From Oscarella lobularis (Eukaryota; Porifera; Homoscleromorpha; Homosclerophorida; Oscarellidae): a stretch of DNA of 64,000 nt. Below, piece by piece: positions 33,680 through 45,000 of the stretch. The first letter of the stretch is position 1. Every line of letters starts with the position of its first letter. The position numbers and the translations under genes are program-made. The notes under the pieces were generated by a model, which saw only the letters and a list, made by a program, of their open reading frames with translations, was not told the DNA's origin and did no database searches. The stretch is from positions 2,108,001 to 2,172,000 of the forward strand of contig NC_089184.1 in NCBI RefSeq assembly GCF_947507565.1. Reading direction: 5' to 3'.

Positions 33680-34130
33680 CGGTTGCTCGTTGCAACGTTA
33701 TATCAGCTCCTGACCTCAACATAGATGTGGATCACGTAAAATGTCGCGGAAAACAGCAATTAATTAGAATTTATATTTTATTTGCAATTCGCTATTCCTG
33801 ATCTGCAATTTAGCTTTGGAATTTTTACTCGCCTTTTTAATTTATTGGAAAGTGCTTGTCGCACATTGGATGATCAACATCAAAAGGAAAAGGAAAAAGA
33901 ATTCATAAAAAGAGCAGAAAAAACGAAGCGTCTAGACAAAAAAACGGTCTCTTTTCTTCAGAATCTCACATGGTTTTGCTTATCTGGCCCGGACGAATAT
34001 CAAGAGAGAATAGAAGACATAAAAGCCGAAGTTAATCGACTTCAGCTGAAAGTAAAGATGATTCAGATAGTAACGCTGCACTCTCTGATCATTGCGGGGG
34101 AGTCGGCACTGTCCACGTTGCGGAATCCAA
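33680..34130 (+). pseudogene. Second fragment of the RAG1-N-like transposase family
   Basis: The peptide SAPDLNIDVDHV (about 33,700-33,738) corresponds to APALFDIELDHV of the 21-24.7 kb gene and is followed by the same GTAA donor position. After a short intron-like gap, FGIFTRLFNLLESACRTLDD and LDKKTVSFLQNLTWFCLSG (33,815-34,000) align with SLGIFCRLFSLLMDACRSLDD and LEEKAAFFLQELAWSCLSS of the first copy. Both end in a Lys/Glu-rich probable coiled coil. The RAG1-like N-terminal domain and the C-terminal HFLEDH part are not seen here, so this is a fragment. Confidence 0.75.
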
Positions 34131-34678
34131 AGGCAAGCGTACTTTGGCTGCTCGTTTATGGGAAACCACGTGCATAAGAGACCCTCAGAGTTAGTCCCAT
34201 TAATATACTGTTTTCAAGTCAACTACTTCTAATTGTAGGAAGAGAATATGCAACGAATTTTCGAATCAGTCCGACTGCCATTTAGTGAAAGTTCCTTCAC
34301 TATCGAGCCACACTCTCTCAGGCGCCATTTGAGCATTTGGCCATGTTTCGTCTAGGAATGCTATAGGCCTTCATTCTTTTCGATATTTCCTATATTCTGG
34401 AAGATACTTATTTGTCGACTCAATGATATCTCGTCGTTCGTAAAATAAGACCTTGTCGCTACGCTTGGCTTACCTAATTTTCAGCTTCCGTAGGACTTTG
34501 TGAAGAGGCGATCGTCCGTACGGAAAATTTCCGTCTGATTTTTAATTTAGTCAGAATTTTGTCTAAGGTGGGGTATGATAGACTCTCGTAAAATGGAGGC
34601 ACTGTACGTCTTATTAATTAAGACCCTCATCACTGTAAGCTGACGCGAAACACTAAGTGAACTATCGATTTTACGAGA

Positions 34679-34797
34679 CGGAATTTATGCTCCACTAGGC
34701 GGAGTATCAATTCCAGCAGTTGGAATTTATCCTCCGCTTAGTACAGTAAAAATTCCAGCAAACGGAATTTATACTTCACTAGGCGTAGCGAGTTGCA
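34679..34797. repeat. Degenerate tandem repeat, about 45-48-bp unit
   Basis: About 2.5 units, each with GGAATTTAT, CTCC and AATTCCAGCA-like blocks. Confidence 0.65.
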
Positions 34798-35119
34798 GAC
34801 ACTTGTACCTCGGGGATTTCTTTTGTTTCCTCGTCAGAAAGAACGTAAAGAAAAAAAAAATGTTTCGAAAAACTCCTTCCTAATGACCCCGAGGAAAATC
34901 AGAATTAAACGGCCTCAATAAAAAATGTCGCAGGTCTCAAATAATTCTGACTGCACCTTTCCCGGATGGTTGCGTCTAAATGTAAAATGCTGCGTACACA
35001 ATTGAACATCAATCTCGACGGAGTTGTGCCTGTATTCAACCAATTTTGTTAATGCGTTGTGCGATGTTATGCAATTCTCCGCTTCCAGTTTCTCCAATTC
35101 TGATAATATTACTGCCAAA

Positions 35120-35245
35120 TACAATTTTCAAATCGTCCAAGACAATTTCAAAAATCTTCTAAGAAGATTTTAAAAATGGTCCAAGACAATTTTAAATACG
35201 CCCAAGACTATTTTAAAGATAGTATAAGACAATTTAAAATTTTGA
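35120..35245. repeat. AT-rich tandem repeat, about 30-bp unit
   Basis: Four degenerate units built around CAAGACAATTTTAAA. Confidence 0.65.
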
Positions 35246-35554
35246 AATGAGAACTACGGTGACATAATAAGTACCTAATGTAGAAATATAATATGAAAAG
35301 AAATAATAAATATACCGAAGACGTAAAATACAAGGACATACGTGTTGCAGTGGCTTCCACAAATTCTCATTTAGAGAAATAAAAGTCAATGTTTAAATAC
35401 GTTTGTAGATTTTCTTCTTACGTCCTTGTAGACTTTTGACACGTGAAACTTGAAAGATTAATCCAGCCTAAATAAAGGTGCTAAATGTTACTTTCTCGTT
35501 TCAGCGCTTCTCCCGCCTGAGGTTGCTGATATGGATCGGGTCCAGGATCGAGTG

Positions 35555-35920
35555 CAATCGCTGGTGAGAATTAAAACTATTTACGCAGTTATAATTAACT
35601 TTAAATTGGATCCTACCCTGAGCAACTCCGTGGTGCGGTGCTGGTACCAAGTGGCGGCGGAGGCATTGGTGATGATGGCGATGGTAGTGTTGCTAGTGAG
35701 AATTAGAACCAATCACGCAGTTAATCAACAATAAATTAAGATTGGATCCTACCCTGAAGATAGTCAGGTGGCTGTGGTGCAGGAAGTGGTATTTCTACAG
35801 GCAGTAAATTGATATTAAATTTAGATAGAATCCTACCCTGAAGGCATCACCAACATCATGTGGTCGTGGTAATTCTTCTACAGGCGAGAGTAAGACCAAT
35901 CACGCAGTAAATTAATAGCG
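35555..35920. repeat. Tandem repeat of about 130-bp units (three copies)
   Basis: GATCCTACCCTGA-like blocks recur at about 35,607, 35,745 and 35,830, each preceded by a related AT-rich stretch. AATCACGCAGTTAAT-like blocks recur at about 35,580, 35,711 and 35,895. The units are unequal and diverged. Confidence 0.55.
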
Positions 35921-36380
35921 TAGAATCAAATGACCTTCGGTCATCTAAGAAGAAAGAAACATAATGTCTATAATTTGAATAATCGCAATATTGTTATTTA
36001 CTTTCATTTGCTCAATTTGGTCCTTCAGTTTGTCAATTTCAATACCTTATCTTTTTTCTCATCATTGTCTAAAAAGCAAAATTTGCAAATAGTTACTATT
36101 AGTTACTATTAGAGTAACCGAATAATTGTCAGCTTCATTTGTCTCTAAAGTTTCTTATTTTCATCTAACAAGGAATATTTTGCAAAATCTGGCAACGTGA
36201 CCCGGAGAAACGGTCGGATCAAACGACCTTGTAGCCTCAGACCCTTTCCAGCGTGCTAAACGTGGGCGTGGTGGCTGCTTGAACCGTGTGGGCAGTATAC
36301 GGGGATCGAGCAACCGCTCCTGTTGCTCAATCGCTGATTCGCCGAAGCCCTAGACGAGTTATGACGAACCCAAAACTCTA

Positions 36381-37073
36381 ATGGTTGGCGCACTTAGAAA
36401 TGCGCGCACGCTACCCAACTCTTTAACCTCAACGGCCACCAAAGTGCCTCGAAAGAGACCCCACTTCTCGACGCCCGCAGAAATGAGTCGAGAACGTTCG
36501 TCGCCTTGTGCGACTATCCATTTACGTGTCGAGGGGAACTTACGCCGTTCTGATTTGTGGACGCAATGCGATTACGCCATTTCCTCGACACGCGAATTCG
36601 ACGAACGTTCTCGATTCATTTCTGCGGACGTCGTCTCTTTCGAGCGCATCCACCACGGCCACGTGTTTTTGGATTCTAACGACCTTGGCAGCGCGGCTGC
36701 CACGCACGTACTCGCGACTCTTTACGCTTTGAGTCGCTACTTTCGCCTCTCGCGTGACGAAAACAATGCCTGCAGAGTACAGTACTGTATGCGAACGAAG
36801 CGTGTTTGCGTGGGCGTTTCGCATAGCTGCAATTTTCCGATCGATCTTCAGCACCTCGTATGCGAAACTAGCACTTGCGCAAACACGCGTCGATCGCTGT
36901 TTATCGCCGACTCTCTGCTGAGATCGTCCCTGCTATTCCGCGGGGCTGGATGCCGAGTCCAGACTACAATAAAAGCTAAAAGCATCTTTCTCATCGTAGA
37001 TGTTCCTTGCGCAATGCCATGTCCACGCTCTGACGAATCACTTCTATTTTATTATCCGTTTTCGAATGCGTAG
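36381..37073 (+). CDS. Orphan 230-codon ORF, unknown
   Basis: ATG-started open frame of 230 codons in a GC-richer stretch. Rich in Arg, Ser and Cys, with no signal peptide and no recognised domain. The opposite strand is also open for 104 codons (36,854-36,540), so one of the two could be chance. No splice structure or homologue is recognised. Treat it as a candidate only. Confidence 0.25.
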   Translation: MVGALRNARTLPNSLTSTATKVPRKRPHFSTPAEMSRERSSPCATIHLRVEGNLRRSDLWTQCDYAISSTREFDERSRFISADVVSFERIHHGHVFLDSNDLGSAAATHVLATLYALSRYFRLSRDENNACRVQYCMRTKRVCVGVSHSCNFPIDLQHLVCETSTCANTRRSLFIADSLLRSSLLFRGAGCRVQTTIKAKSIFLIVDVPCAMPCPRSDESLLFYYPFSNA

Positions 37074-37299
37074 GTGCCTGCCGGATACCTTTGCCTGTCG
37101 CTTTCCGAGTCGCTAAAATAGGGATGCCAGTCCTGCTCCGAGTGCGTTGACCTGCCTGGCTCATAGTTAGTGTGCAAAATAATCAGGAAGTTCAACACAA
37201 GTGACGCTGTCTGCTGCAGCGTTGCGAATCCCCGGATAGCGCAACTTAGATTTCAATAACCGGTGACGTCGCCGTGTTGGCGTCGCTCGAGACTGTCGC

Positions 37300-38290
37300 T
37301 TAGTCCGTCGCAGAGACGTCGCACGTCTTTAAGAAAGTGCATTTGAGTTCTGCTGTAGCCTTATCAATGTGGCGACCGTGAATTGCCAGCTTCTCTTGAG
37401 TAGTGCAATATGTTGTCTCATCAAACATTAAAGCAAAATGCTCAGAATCCTTCAATTTTTCGAGAGTTCTTTTATCCAAGAGCTCAGATATAACGTAAGG
37501 CATCTCTTGTATCGATTTGGGACTGGTGTAGATAGCCGTTCGAGCTACTCTAATCTTATCTTTAATTTCTACTCTCAACCACGAAGGCAGATCTAGGATC
37601 GTTTCAAAATTGGTAGTTTGAGCCAAACGTCGCTTAGCAATGAAATGCCGACAACAAATTGCTTGCTCGATTCCTTCAGCAGGAACAACAGGATTTATAC
37701 CAGACGCAACGTTAGGCTTTGAAGCGAGACGCTCCAACTTTACACACGTTATGTGTGACTCGCATTCTTCGTGTCTAATTATACTTTCAAGACTCAATCG
37801 CGTACAGGGCTTCTTAATCCACGATTCGTGCTTAAATGGCCTCGCTCCAGAGCAGTGCTTCTGGCAAATACTACATGTCATGCCCCTTGTAGAACGATTG
37901 TACTTGAGTCAGCTTCTTCCCGTCAGCCACTCAATTTGAAATCGGAACGATCCCTTCGAAGTCGAACTCTTAGAAGTAACACGACTCGAAGTAGAAGCCG
38001 CTACGTGAATCGCATTCTCGGCAGTGTCGTCGTCATCTATAAGCTCGCCGTCCGCGTCGTTATTGTTGTCGATGAGCTCACCGTCTGCGTCGTTATCTTC
38101 GTTGATAAGCTCACCGTCCTCGTCGTTATCGGCGGCGATATCGACGACGAACTGTGACGAGCCTTCGTCGGCGTTGGATTCTTGATCAGAGACCAACCAA
38201 CTTGGGAGATTTGAGGCTGTTCTTCTTCCTCACTTTGAGGAGAGTGCGATTGCTCGGTTCGAGACCGCTTTCGAAAGTATTTCAGGAGAG
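37300..38290 (-). pseudogene. hAT-superfamily transposase, N-terminal fragment
   Basis: The main frame (37,881-37,300) starts with a zinc-finger-like MTCSICQKHC...CTRLSLESIIRHEECESH, continues with CRHFIAKRR, and has SIQEMPYVISELL followed by FALMFDETTYCTTQEKLAIHGRHID. This last phrase is the first catalytic Asp region of hAT proteins related to the KIAA1586/ZNF862-like group. Upstream, 38,196-37,909 encodes an acidic repeat region (DADGELID units) ending FRFQIEWLTG, then a TGA in frame before the zinc finger. The first residues (RSRTEQSHSPQSEEEE) are in another frame near 38,270. The frame stops at 37,300 after CDVSATD, roughly a third of the way through a normal hAT protein. The rest is not found. 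Confidence 0.8.
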
Positions 38291-38299
38291 ACGTGACTC

Positions 38300-39340
38300 A
38301 TAGAAGAAGCTCTTGAGATAATCACGTTGAACAAACAGAAGAGAATCACAAGATTTCCGTAAACGACCTCAATAAGAGATGTGTACGCTCTGCCGCCTCG
38401 ATTTGAATAAGATAGCGTGCTCTCTGTACGCTTAAATGCTGCCTTTATGCTCGCGGTAATTCTATTTATATGGGTAAAAAGCAGCTCATATGGGTTCAAA
38501 AATGGGGAGTATGGGTTGATTTCCCCATTCCGCCCCATGTGGCAGAACCCTGACGACGAAGTGGCTAAAGTGCCATTCAACGGCGACGAAGTACGGGGTA
38601 GTTTGGGAGAGTGGGAGCGTTCTCTTTGTAGAGACGATATGAGAAAGGCCGGCGTACTTCTCCTTGAATTCTAACGAAAGCTTCGTCCTCGTTCAAGCGC
38701 CACAACTGCTGCCAATGTCGTCGGACCCATCTTGTCTTGCTCTGGAAGAAAAATTCCCCGCTGGAGAAATCAATGCTCCATCAATAGGGGCGACATCGAT
38801 GAATATGGCCGTGGAAAATATCAGCATGACAGCCTCATTCATGACGACGACTTCTGCTGCCGAGCAAGAAATTGGGCTCGACAACACTCGAACCAACTAG
38901 GACAACCCAACATGACAGTCCACGACTTCCGGCAGTTCTCTCTTCTGCCCGATATGATGCAGAAGAGAGATAATGTAAATTTTTAAAAAAAATTATTTAT
39001 TTATTAATTTTGGTTTTCTTCGTTGCTCTATCGGAACGGAGACAAGCAGGAAGTCTCTACATCATCTTGGGTTCGAAGTTCGGCAGACGGGGCACAAGTC
39101 GACGTACAATCATGAATGACGGTAACGAACGGGACGACGTGAGGCTGTATCGTAAAACTTATATAGAGTATGTAGATACTTGCCCACATTCCGATGTGTC
39201 GTCTGTCTTCTAGTGTACAGTGGGGTCAGAAAGGTTTCGGCACCTTCCAAATTTGCTCAGTTCATGGCTATACGATCCAAACTAGAGTCCCTGTCTTCTG
39301 AGAAGATTTACTGTCTTCCTCTGTAAAAAGTGTAGATCAT
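38300..39340. other. No recognisable gene
   Basis: Several open frames under 120 codons overlap on both strands (for example 38,664-38,900 + and 38,580-38,230 -), none with a recognisable family. Confidence 0.35.
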
Positions 39341-39378
39341 GACGTCATCGTTACGTAGCCAAACGTAACGATGACGTC
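39341..39378. repeat. Perfect 15-bp hairpin
   Basis: GACGTCATCGTTACG (39,341-39,355) and its exact inverse (39,364-39,378) with an 8-base loop, at the left edge of the foldback element. Confidence 0.85.
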
Positions 39379-39850
39379 GCATTTGTCGTATGATTTTCTT
39401 TACCTTCCATGCTCTCTGCGGCACTCTCTCTTCTTTCGGCAATCCCTATGCCGAAGACTCCTTGGCCAGTACGATCTACCACTGATCTTTAAGGTCGGTG
39501 ATCTTTTATACCGCCCGCAAAAAAGATCACCGGCATAAAAGATCAAATTGAAATAAACGTAATCGTCCTCTAAGGCACGCTGTTACGACGTCACTGCAAG
39601 CATTGACGGAGCTGCAAGACAGCAGGGCAGCTTCCATTGTTATTTTGCGCCCTAGCTAACAAGCTCCTGACAATTTGATCTTTTCGGCCGGTGATCTTTT
39701 TTGCCGGCGGCATAAAAGATTACAGGCCGAAAAGATCAGTGGTAGATCGTACTGGCGGAGGAGTCTTCGGCATAGAGATTGCCGAAAGAAAAGAGTGCCG
39801 CAGACAGCATTTAAGGTAAAGAAAATCATACTCCACATGCGACGTCATCG
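39369..39850. mobile_element. Foldback element with about 180-bp inverted arms
   Basis: The left arm (39,369-39,550) and right arm (39,671-39,850) are inverted copies at roughly 85-90% identity by eye, separated by 120 bases. Shared blocks include GATGACGTCGCAT, GATTTTCTTTACCTT and CAGTACGATCTACCACTGATC. No coding sequence. It abuts the Harbinger relic at 39,855. Confidence 0.85.
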
Positions 39851-39854
39851 TTAA

Positions 39855-40650
39855 GGCCGATGCACACTAGCGACGTAACGTAACATAGCGTAACTTATTG
39901 TTACGTCAAAAATATGCAACGTAACGCAACGTAACGCAGCGTAAGAGGCATTCACACTTGCTAATTGAACAATCAACAATGGGGCGTGTGAATCGCAGGC
40001 GGCGTTTGCTTTTGTTTCTTCTTCTCCTACGTCGAAGACTGCGTCGCGAGCGTCAAAAAAGGGAGTGGGTACGAAAAATTAATCAATCAAGGGAAGAAAA
40101 GGGGGAGTATCATAGCCTTATCAGCGAAATGCGATTATCGGAAAATGAAAGTTTTTACAAATATTTTTGATGACGCCTTCTCCATTTGATCATCTTTTAA
40201 GTTTAATTGGACCATCAATTTCAAAACCATCAACAACATTTCGAAAGTCTATCTCTGCGGCGGAAAGGCTAGCTATTACTTTGCGCTATTAAGTAACAGG
40301 GGATTCTATGCAAACTATCGCCTTTAGCTATCGCGTCGGACATTCTACCGTCTGTAAAATTATCTATATTACTTGCGCAGCTCTTTGGGATATTGGCTTG
40401 TATATATATTCGCACGCCAAAAGCGCTACTAACTAGAAAGAAATTATTGACGAATATGAATCACTATGGAACTTCCCTCATTGTATTGGCAGCATCGACG
40501 GCAAGCATGTTGTTATTCAAGCTCCCAAAGGAGGAGGGTCAATGTATTTTAACATTATTAATTAATTAATTAAACATTCTCACAGTCTAGTACTCCTTGC
40601 GACTTGCGACGCCAAATATTGCTTTACCTTACTCAACGTAGGTCATCAAA
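39855..40650 (+). pseudogene. PIF/Harbinger element 5' end and transposase relic
   Basis: The element appears to start GGCCGATGCACACTAGCGAC directly after TAA, the usual 3-bp target of this superfamily. Subterminal GTAACG motifs follow. ATG 39,979 opens MGRVNRRRRLLLFLLLLRR, then WVRKINQSREEKGEYHSL, typical of Harbinger nuclease N-termini. TGA stops the frame at 40,168. In other frames the relic continues with SISKPSTTF, RKSISAAERLAITLRYLATG, FSYRVGHSTVC, FPHCIGSIDGKHV (catalytic Asp retained) and GSMYFN, ending near LLATCDAKYCF at about 40,620. At least three frame changes are needed. The 3' terminus was not found. Confidence 0.85.
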
Positions 40651-40659
40651 AAAATGCAC

Positions 40660-41680
40660 GGAGAAGTTGCATTTACAATATGTACCGCTAAACGCAGCTT
40701 TAGGCTGAAGATATTTCCACTGAAGAAATCGACCCCTTTTCCCAGCGCCGAATGGTTGATTGCTGACGACGAGGATTTAGCCACGAAAAAAAGACTTTAG
40801 AAAGCGCTTCGGTAGCGACGATAGCCGACTTATCTGGTCGTCGAGAAACACGTGACTGGGGCACGCTTCTAACTCGTTTCCAATCCCCTTCTTCTAGTAT
40901 CCGTGTTAAACTGTACGCAGTACCCGTCCAAAATGTTTCCACGTTGCGGAATTACGGATTTTAAGTTTGAAAAAAGGGATATGCATGTTTGTGGTAAGAC
41001 TATAGAACTGCAACTCCTTTTTCAAAGAAATAGCAGACGTTACGTACATGTAGGTTTGGTCATAAACGGAGAGTTCAACTCATTGAGAGGTCGGTGAAAA
41101 CATACCTAGGCCGACTAATATGTTTGGTCACAGGTGGCTGAAATAGGCATTCAAAAATCGCCACCAAACATCTTCACTCCAACAAGTTGGCAACAGAAAG
41201 CTATACGAAACGGACAGCGACATTGATTTGTACAGCAGATTTAGAAAATATTTCGGCAGTATCCCGCATCCATCTGTTCCTCTCGACATCTCGAGGTAGG
41301 CCTGACAACGTCTCGTATGCTCGTTTCCTCAGAAACCCGGGCTTAGATAGTGTTCATGATGTTTATCATGAACCGGAAGTAGTCGGTCTCTCTCAGAACT
41401 TGATTTCAACAGATTCGTCAAACTTTGACGCGGTCAAACAGAACGACGCAGACGGTATATGATTTTGAAGTGGACAAAGACGTCTACCAAAGAGAGAGGA
41501 TCACGGTGAGAAACCCGCAATGCCCACAGGTAAGTCGATAACGGACGCAATCGCGCGACCGATAACGTTCACAATCGCGCGATCGCGCACTCCCGCCAAA
41601 CCAACGACATGCGCCGAACCAGTGAACCAAAGACACCAATAAACAACGCAACGGATATCGCTAGCGTGCGTCTCGTCTAC
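40660..41680. other. No recognisable gene
   Basis: Only short frames. The stretch could include remains of the Harbinger 3' half, but nothing is recognisable. Confidence 0.35.
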
Positions 41681-41691
41681 GAGAACGTCGC

Positions 41692-42062
41692 TCACGTCGC
41701 CAGATCGCGACTGTACTGAGCCAGTTGTTGTGGCTGGAGGCGGATGTAGCGCGTAAACGTCGCGCTCTTCCAGCGCCCAAGAGTACGGATTGTCGAATCG
41801 TTGAGACCTCGCGCTGCTGCCGTCGTGGCCGATCCAAAAGCTATGCCGCGCAATAGTGATGCGTCGACGCCCGCTGCTGTCAACGCCCTCCGCACTTCAG
41901 CAACAAGCTCACGACAGCGTCTGTCCGTTCTCGAATCAGAACAGCGGACCGGGCGCGGGTCCCCGACGTGCCAGGTACGCCAACAAGGCCTCGACGGGGC
42001 ACAAATCCGTGCGTGTCCGACCAAGCACGATCGAAACACCCCGCCTGAATACTTCTGGGCAT
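41692..42062 (-). pseudogene. Tyrosine recombinase C-terminal domain (DIRS/Crypton-like), degenerate
   Basis: The frame 42,039-41,692 reads ELVAEVRRALTAAGVDASLL, then GSATTAAARGLNDSTIRTLGRWKS and FTRYIRL. These are the helix carrying the catalytic Arg, the LGRW box, and the nucleophile Tyr of DIRS-type recombinases. The usual HSFRIGAAT motif is replaced here by RGIAFGSAT, so the catalytic His and Arg appear lost, while the Tyr remains. Upstream sequence is in a second frame (CFDRAWSDTHGFVP), showing a frameshift near 42,000. The N-terminal half of the recombinase and other DIRS ORFs are absent. It might be linked in origin to the gag-like ORF at 1.5-2.1 kb. Confidence 0.75.
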
Positions 42063-42079
42063 ATCACTCTTGAATTGAT

Positions 42080-45000
42080 TGGAGTTGCATCCAAGTTATG
42101 GCTGGTTAGACAACGTGATTATATTTCGATCGCAACAAATGAGGTAATTTTTGCTAATTAACTTGAATTGGCCTTCATTAGTCATTCTGTATTTAGTTTC
42201 GTTTCAGCTTCTCTGGAGTGCAGCCTCGCACATAGCTGTATAGGGAATTTGAAGCAAAATGCCGCAATCCAACCTATTGATGAAATAGGAATCGATTGCC
42301 GTTGCTATGACAATGGCGTCGGCTGTTGATATCAGTCCGCTATCATCGCCATCAAAAGCTGTCGATCCACTGTTTGGCAGATCGCTGATCACTATAACTC
42401 GCATGCAACTAACCGAACAACAAAGCTGCAGTCGATATGGTGCAGCTTTTGACATACGATTTTTCTGCTGTGTCGCAACGTCGGTGAGAAAAAGAGCTGA
42501 GCGAAAGCTGATTTCTTTTTGATTCTCCACAAGAAACAAAGACCGAAATGACGGAAAGATTCATAGCGCATTAATTTACTGCGTGTCAAGCTGTTTTCGA
42601 CACCATCGCCACTTCCACAAAGACAGTTCAAAAACAAAGAGGTTTCTGAAAATTCCCTGTGGCGTACGACCTTGTTTTTTGACACATTAGTATATTGTAT
42701 TTGTGGGAAAAGCTTACAGTTCTGTTGCCTGATCTTTTACGAGCGACGTCGGCAACTTCATTCTCACAATTTTACAAGGAATGCTTGAACTGCAACGCGC
42801 CAATAGCACGAACATGCTTTTGGAAGTTGCGCGTTGTTACGGCATTTGTAGCAAAACTGGCGAACCAACGTACGGAAGCGATACAGTTTAGTCATTTTTT
42901 CCGCCAGGTTGACAAGTGTCAGACAATGTTTCACAATTTTTGGAAAAGATGGATTAGTCTTCATAGAGGTCCTGGGGGGAAAGGAATCTCTCTTTCTCAA
43001 ATCGAAATGATCCCGGCTAAGGCCAGAGATCATCAAAATGAGTAAAAACGTTTAGGCTAAATTCAATAACGCTATGTCTCAATACCAACAATACAAAGGA
43101 GCTGGGCATTGTGGGGGTTTTTTGATGGAGCGGAAATTTAAGTATCAAATAGACATACTGAATTTTTGACAATTAAGAAAGTGAAGAATGGATAGAGGAT
43201 TATTTTCGTAGCTGCTGCATGGCATCCCGTGCTGAAGGTATGATCCTAACAGTCTTAGCGCGCGATCACGCAATTGTCGCGCAATTTAATACTTATTGTT
43301 ATTTTGAGCAATACGATCTTCCTTTTTTGAAAACAAATCAGTGACATCTCAAGCCTAATATTATTATTACCTCAGTCTCATGGCGCAAGGGAACGACTCT
43401 GACATCGGTTAGATTAAGGTGAACAGCGTGCAGTTTTTCGCAACACTGACTGCGTTCGTCCAACGGACATAGTCGGTTTATCAGTGGAGCCATTGGAGTG
43501 TGTTGCAGCATCCGTTGCAACACAACAAAATATGAGGATTTCTGAAAGAGTGCATCTAAAGAGCGCCGAATTGTTGTACTGTGAACCGTTACCTGGGTCG
43601 CATAACTTCGCTCAACCAATAGAAGGGCGCAAGAAGCTTTTCCCATTCATCTCTAAACGTCTTATTTAAAAATGGCGCATCGAATTCATCAATTCGAGTG
43701 ACGGCACGCTCTTCTTTCTTTCTAAAGGTTATTGGAATGAGATCAACAAAGAGTTCGGTCATCTAATTAAGCAAAATGTATCACATGGTGATAAACTGAT
43801 ATTTGACTTGTGTCGGTATACAGTGAAGTAAGAATAGCGACGTACCTGCCGCCGGCGGCGTTCAAAAATTCATCTTACAGAAAGAAGAAAATGAAATCAT
43901 TGCCTTTCCTTCTTACCAGGAGGTAAACAATATATTGCAGCAACTAAGAGAAAAAGGCGCTTGAATTTATTATTGACTAGCTAGCTACACGGCAAATTCT
44001 TACTGGTCTCTTCGATGTTATCAGCGTCGTTCTGTTCGTCTTCTTGTCATGCGCAAAAGAAAATATTTCGAGTGAAGATGAAAATCAGTTAAAGGGGCAC
44101 TGTAACGGTTTTTCGATTGTAGCCTAATCGCTTCGTCTTACCGATTGATGTCTTCCTACGAAGCGGTACTTCTTCCAGCTCCTCCGCGTAAAGTATACCG
44201 AACGTTTTGTACTTCGGCAGCGTGCGCGCGAGCAAGGAACTATGACGTCTCGAGTCCAATTTCTCTTCCCGTATGTATATTCCCCCGATCGTCGTCGGCG
44301 TCTACACCGCTGTTCGTCGGCCGTTTGATCCTTGCTCGCACGCGGACAGCTACTAAGGTATAAGCCGTCGATAGTGTCCTATTTGGGGGATCGTAGCAGC
44401 AACCGCTATCGTAAACCAGTGGACACGCCCATTCGCTCGTTTATCGCTTTCTATTGCCATAATGGCGCGTGACGCCATCCATGCCGCTCCGCTATAGCAG
44501 TATTATCTCAATTAAGACTAGCTGATTGGGCCTTAGTTATTATGCCTCCTTACGACGTGTTCTTCAGCAACGTTCTCACTCTTGAAAGCATTGAGGACAC
44601 TATGCACGCCATGATTACGTCCCGGACCACTTTTTATGATAGAAAAAGTAGTCCCCCGGATAACTTTTTATGGTAGAAAGAGTAGTCCCTCGGACCAATT
44701 TTTATGCTTGTGCTCGCTTCGGCCGCTGTGCTGCGAATGGGTCTGCCCGCGCACGACGCTCCATATAAACGACGGCTAACAATGATGTTAACCTGCCAAT
44801 AATACGACTCCCATGCGCGATTAAATTTCTTCCACTTTCGCCGTTGTATGTCGGATTGCTGAGATCGAGCTGCTCGGACGGGCGAGTTAGAGGGGTAGCC
44901 ATAATCAGACTCCTGTCATCATGGTATGTTCAGAGTAATCTATTGTGCTAGGGTACACTTGCAGCCTTAAATAACTAACAAACAGGAAGTAGACAGAACA

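Noticed and set aside
44710-44723. GTGCTCGCTTCGGC, identical to the first 14 bases of U6 snRNA
   Set aside because: The next bases do not complete the U6 5' stem-loop, and there is no ACAGAG box or downstream U6 sequence, so it is probably chance.
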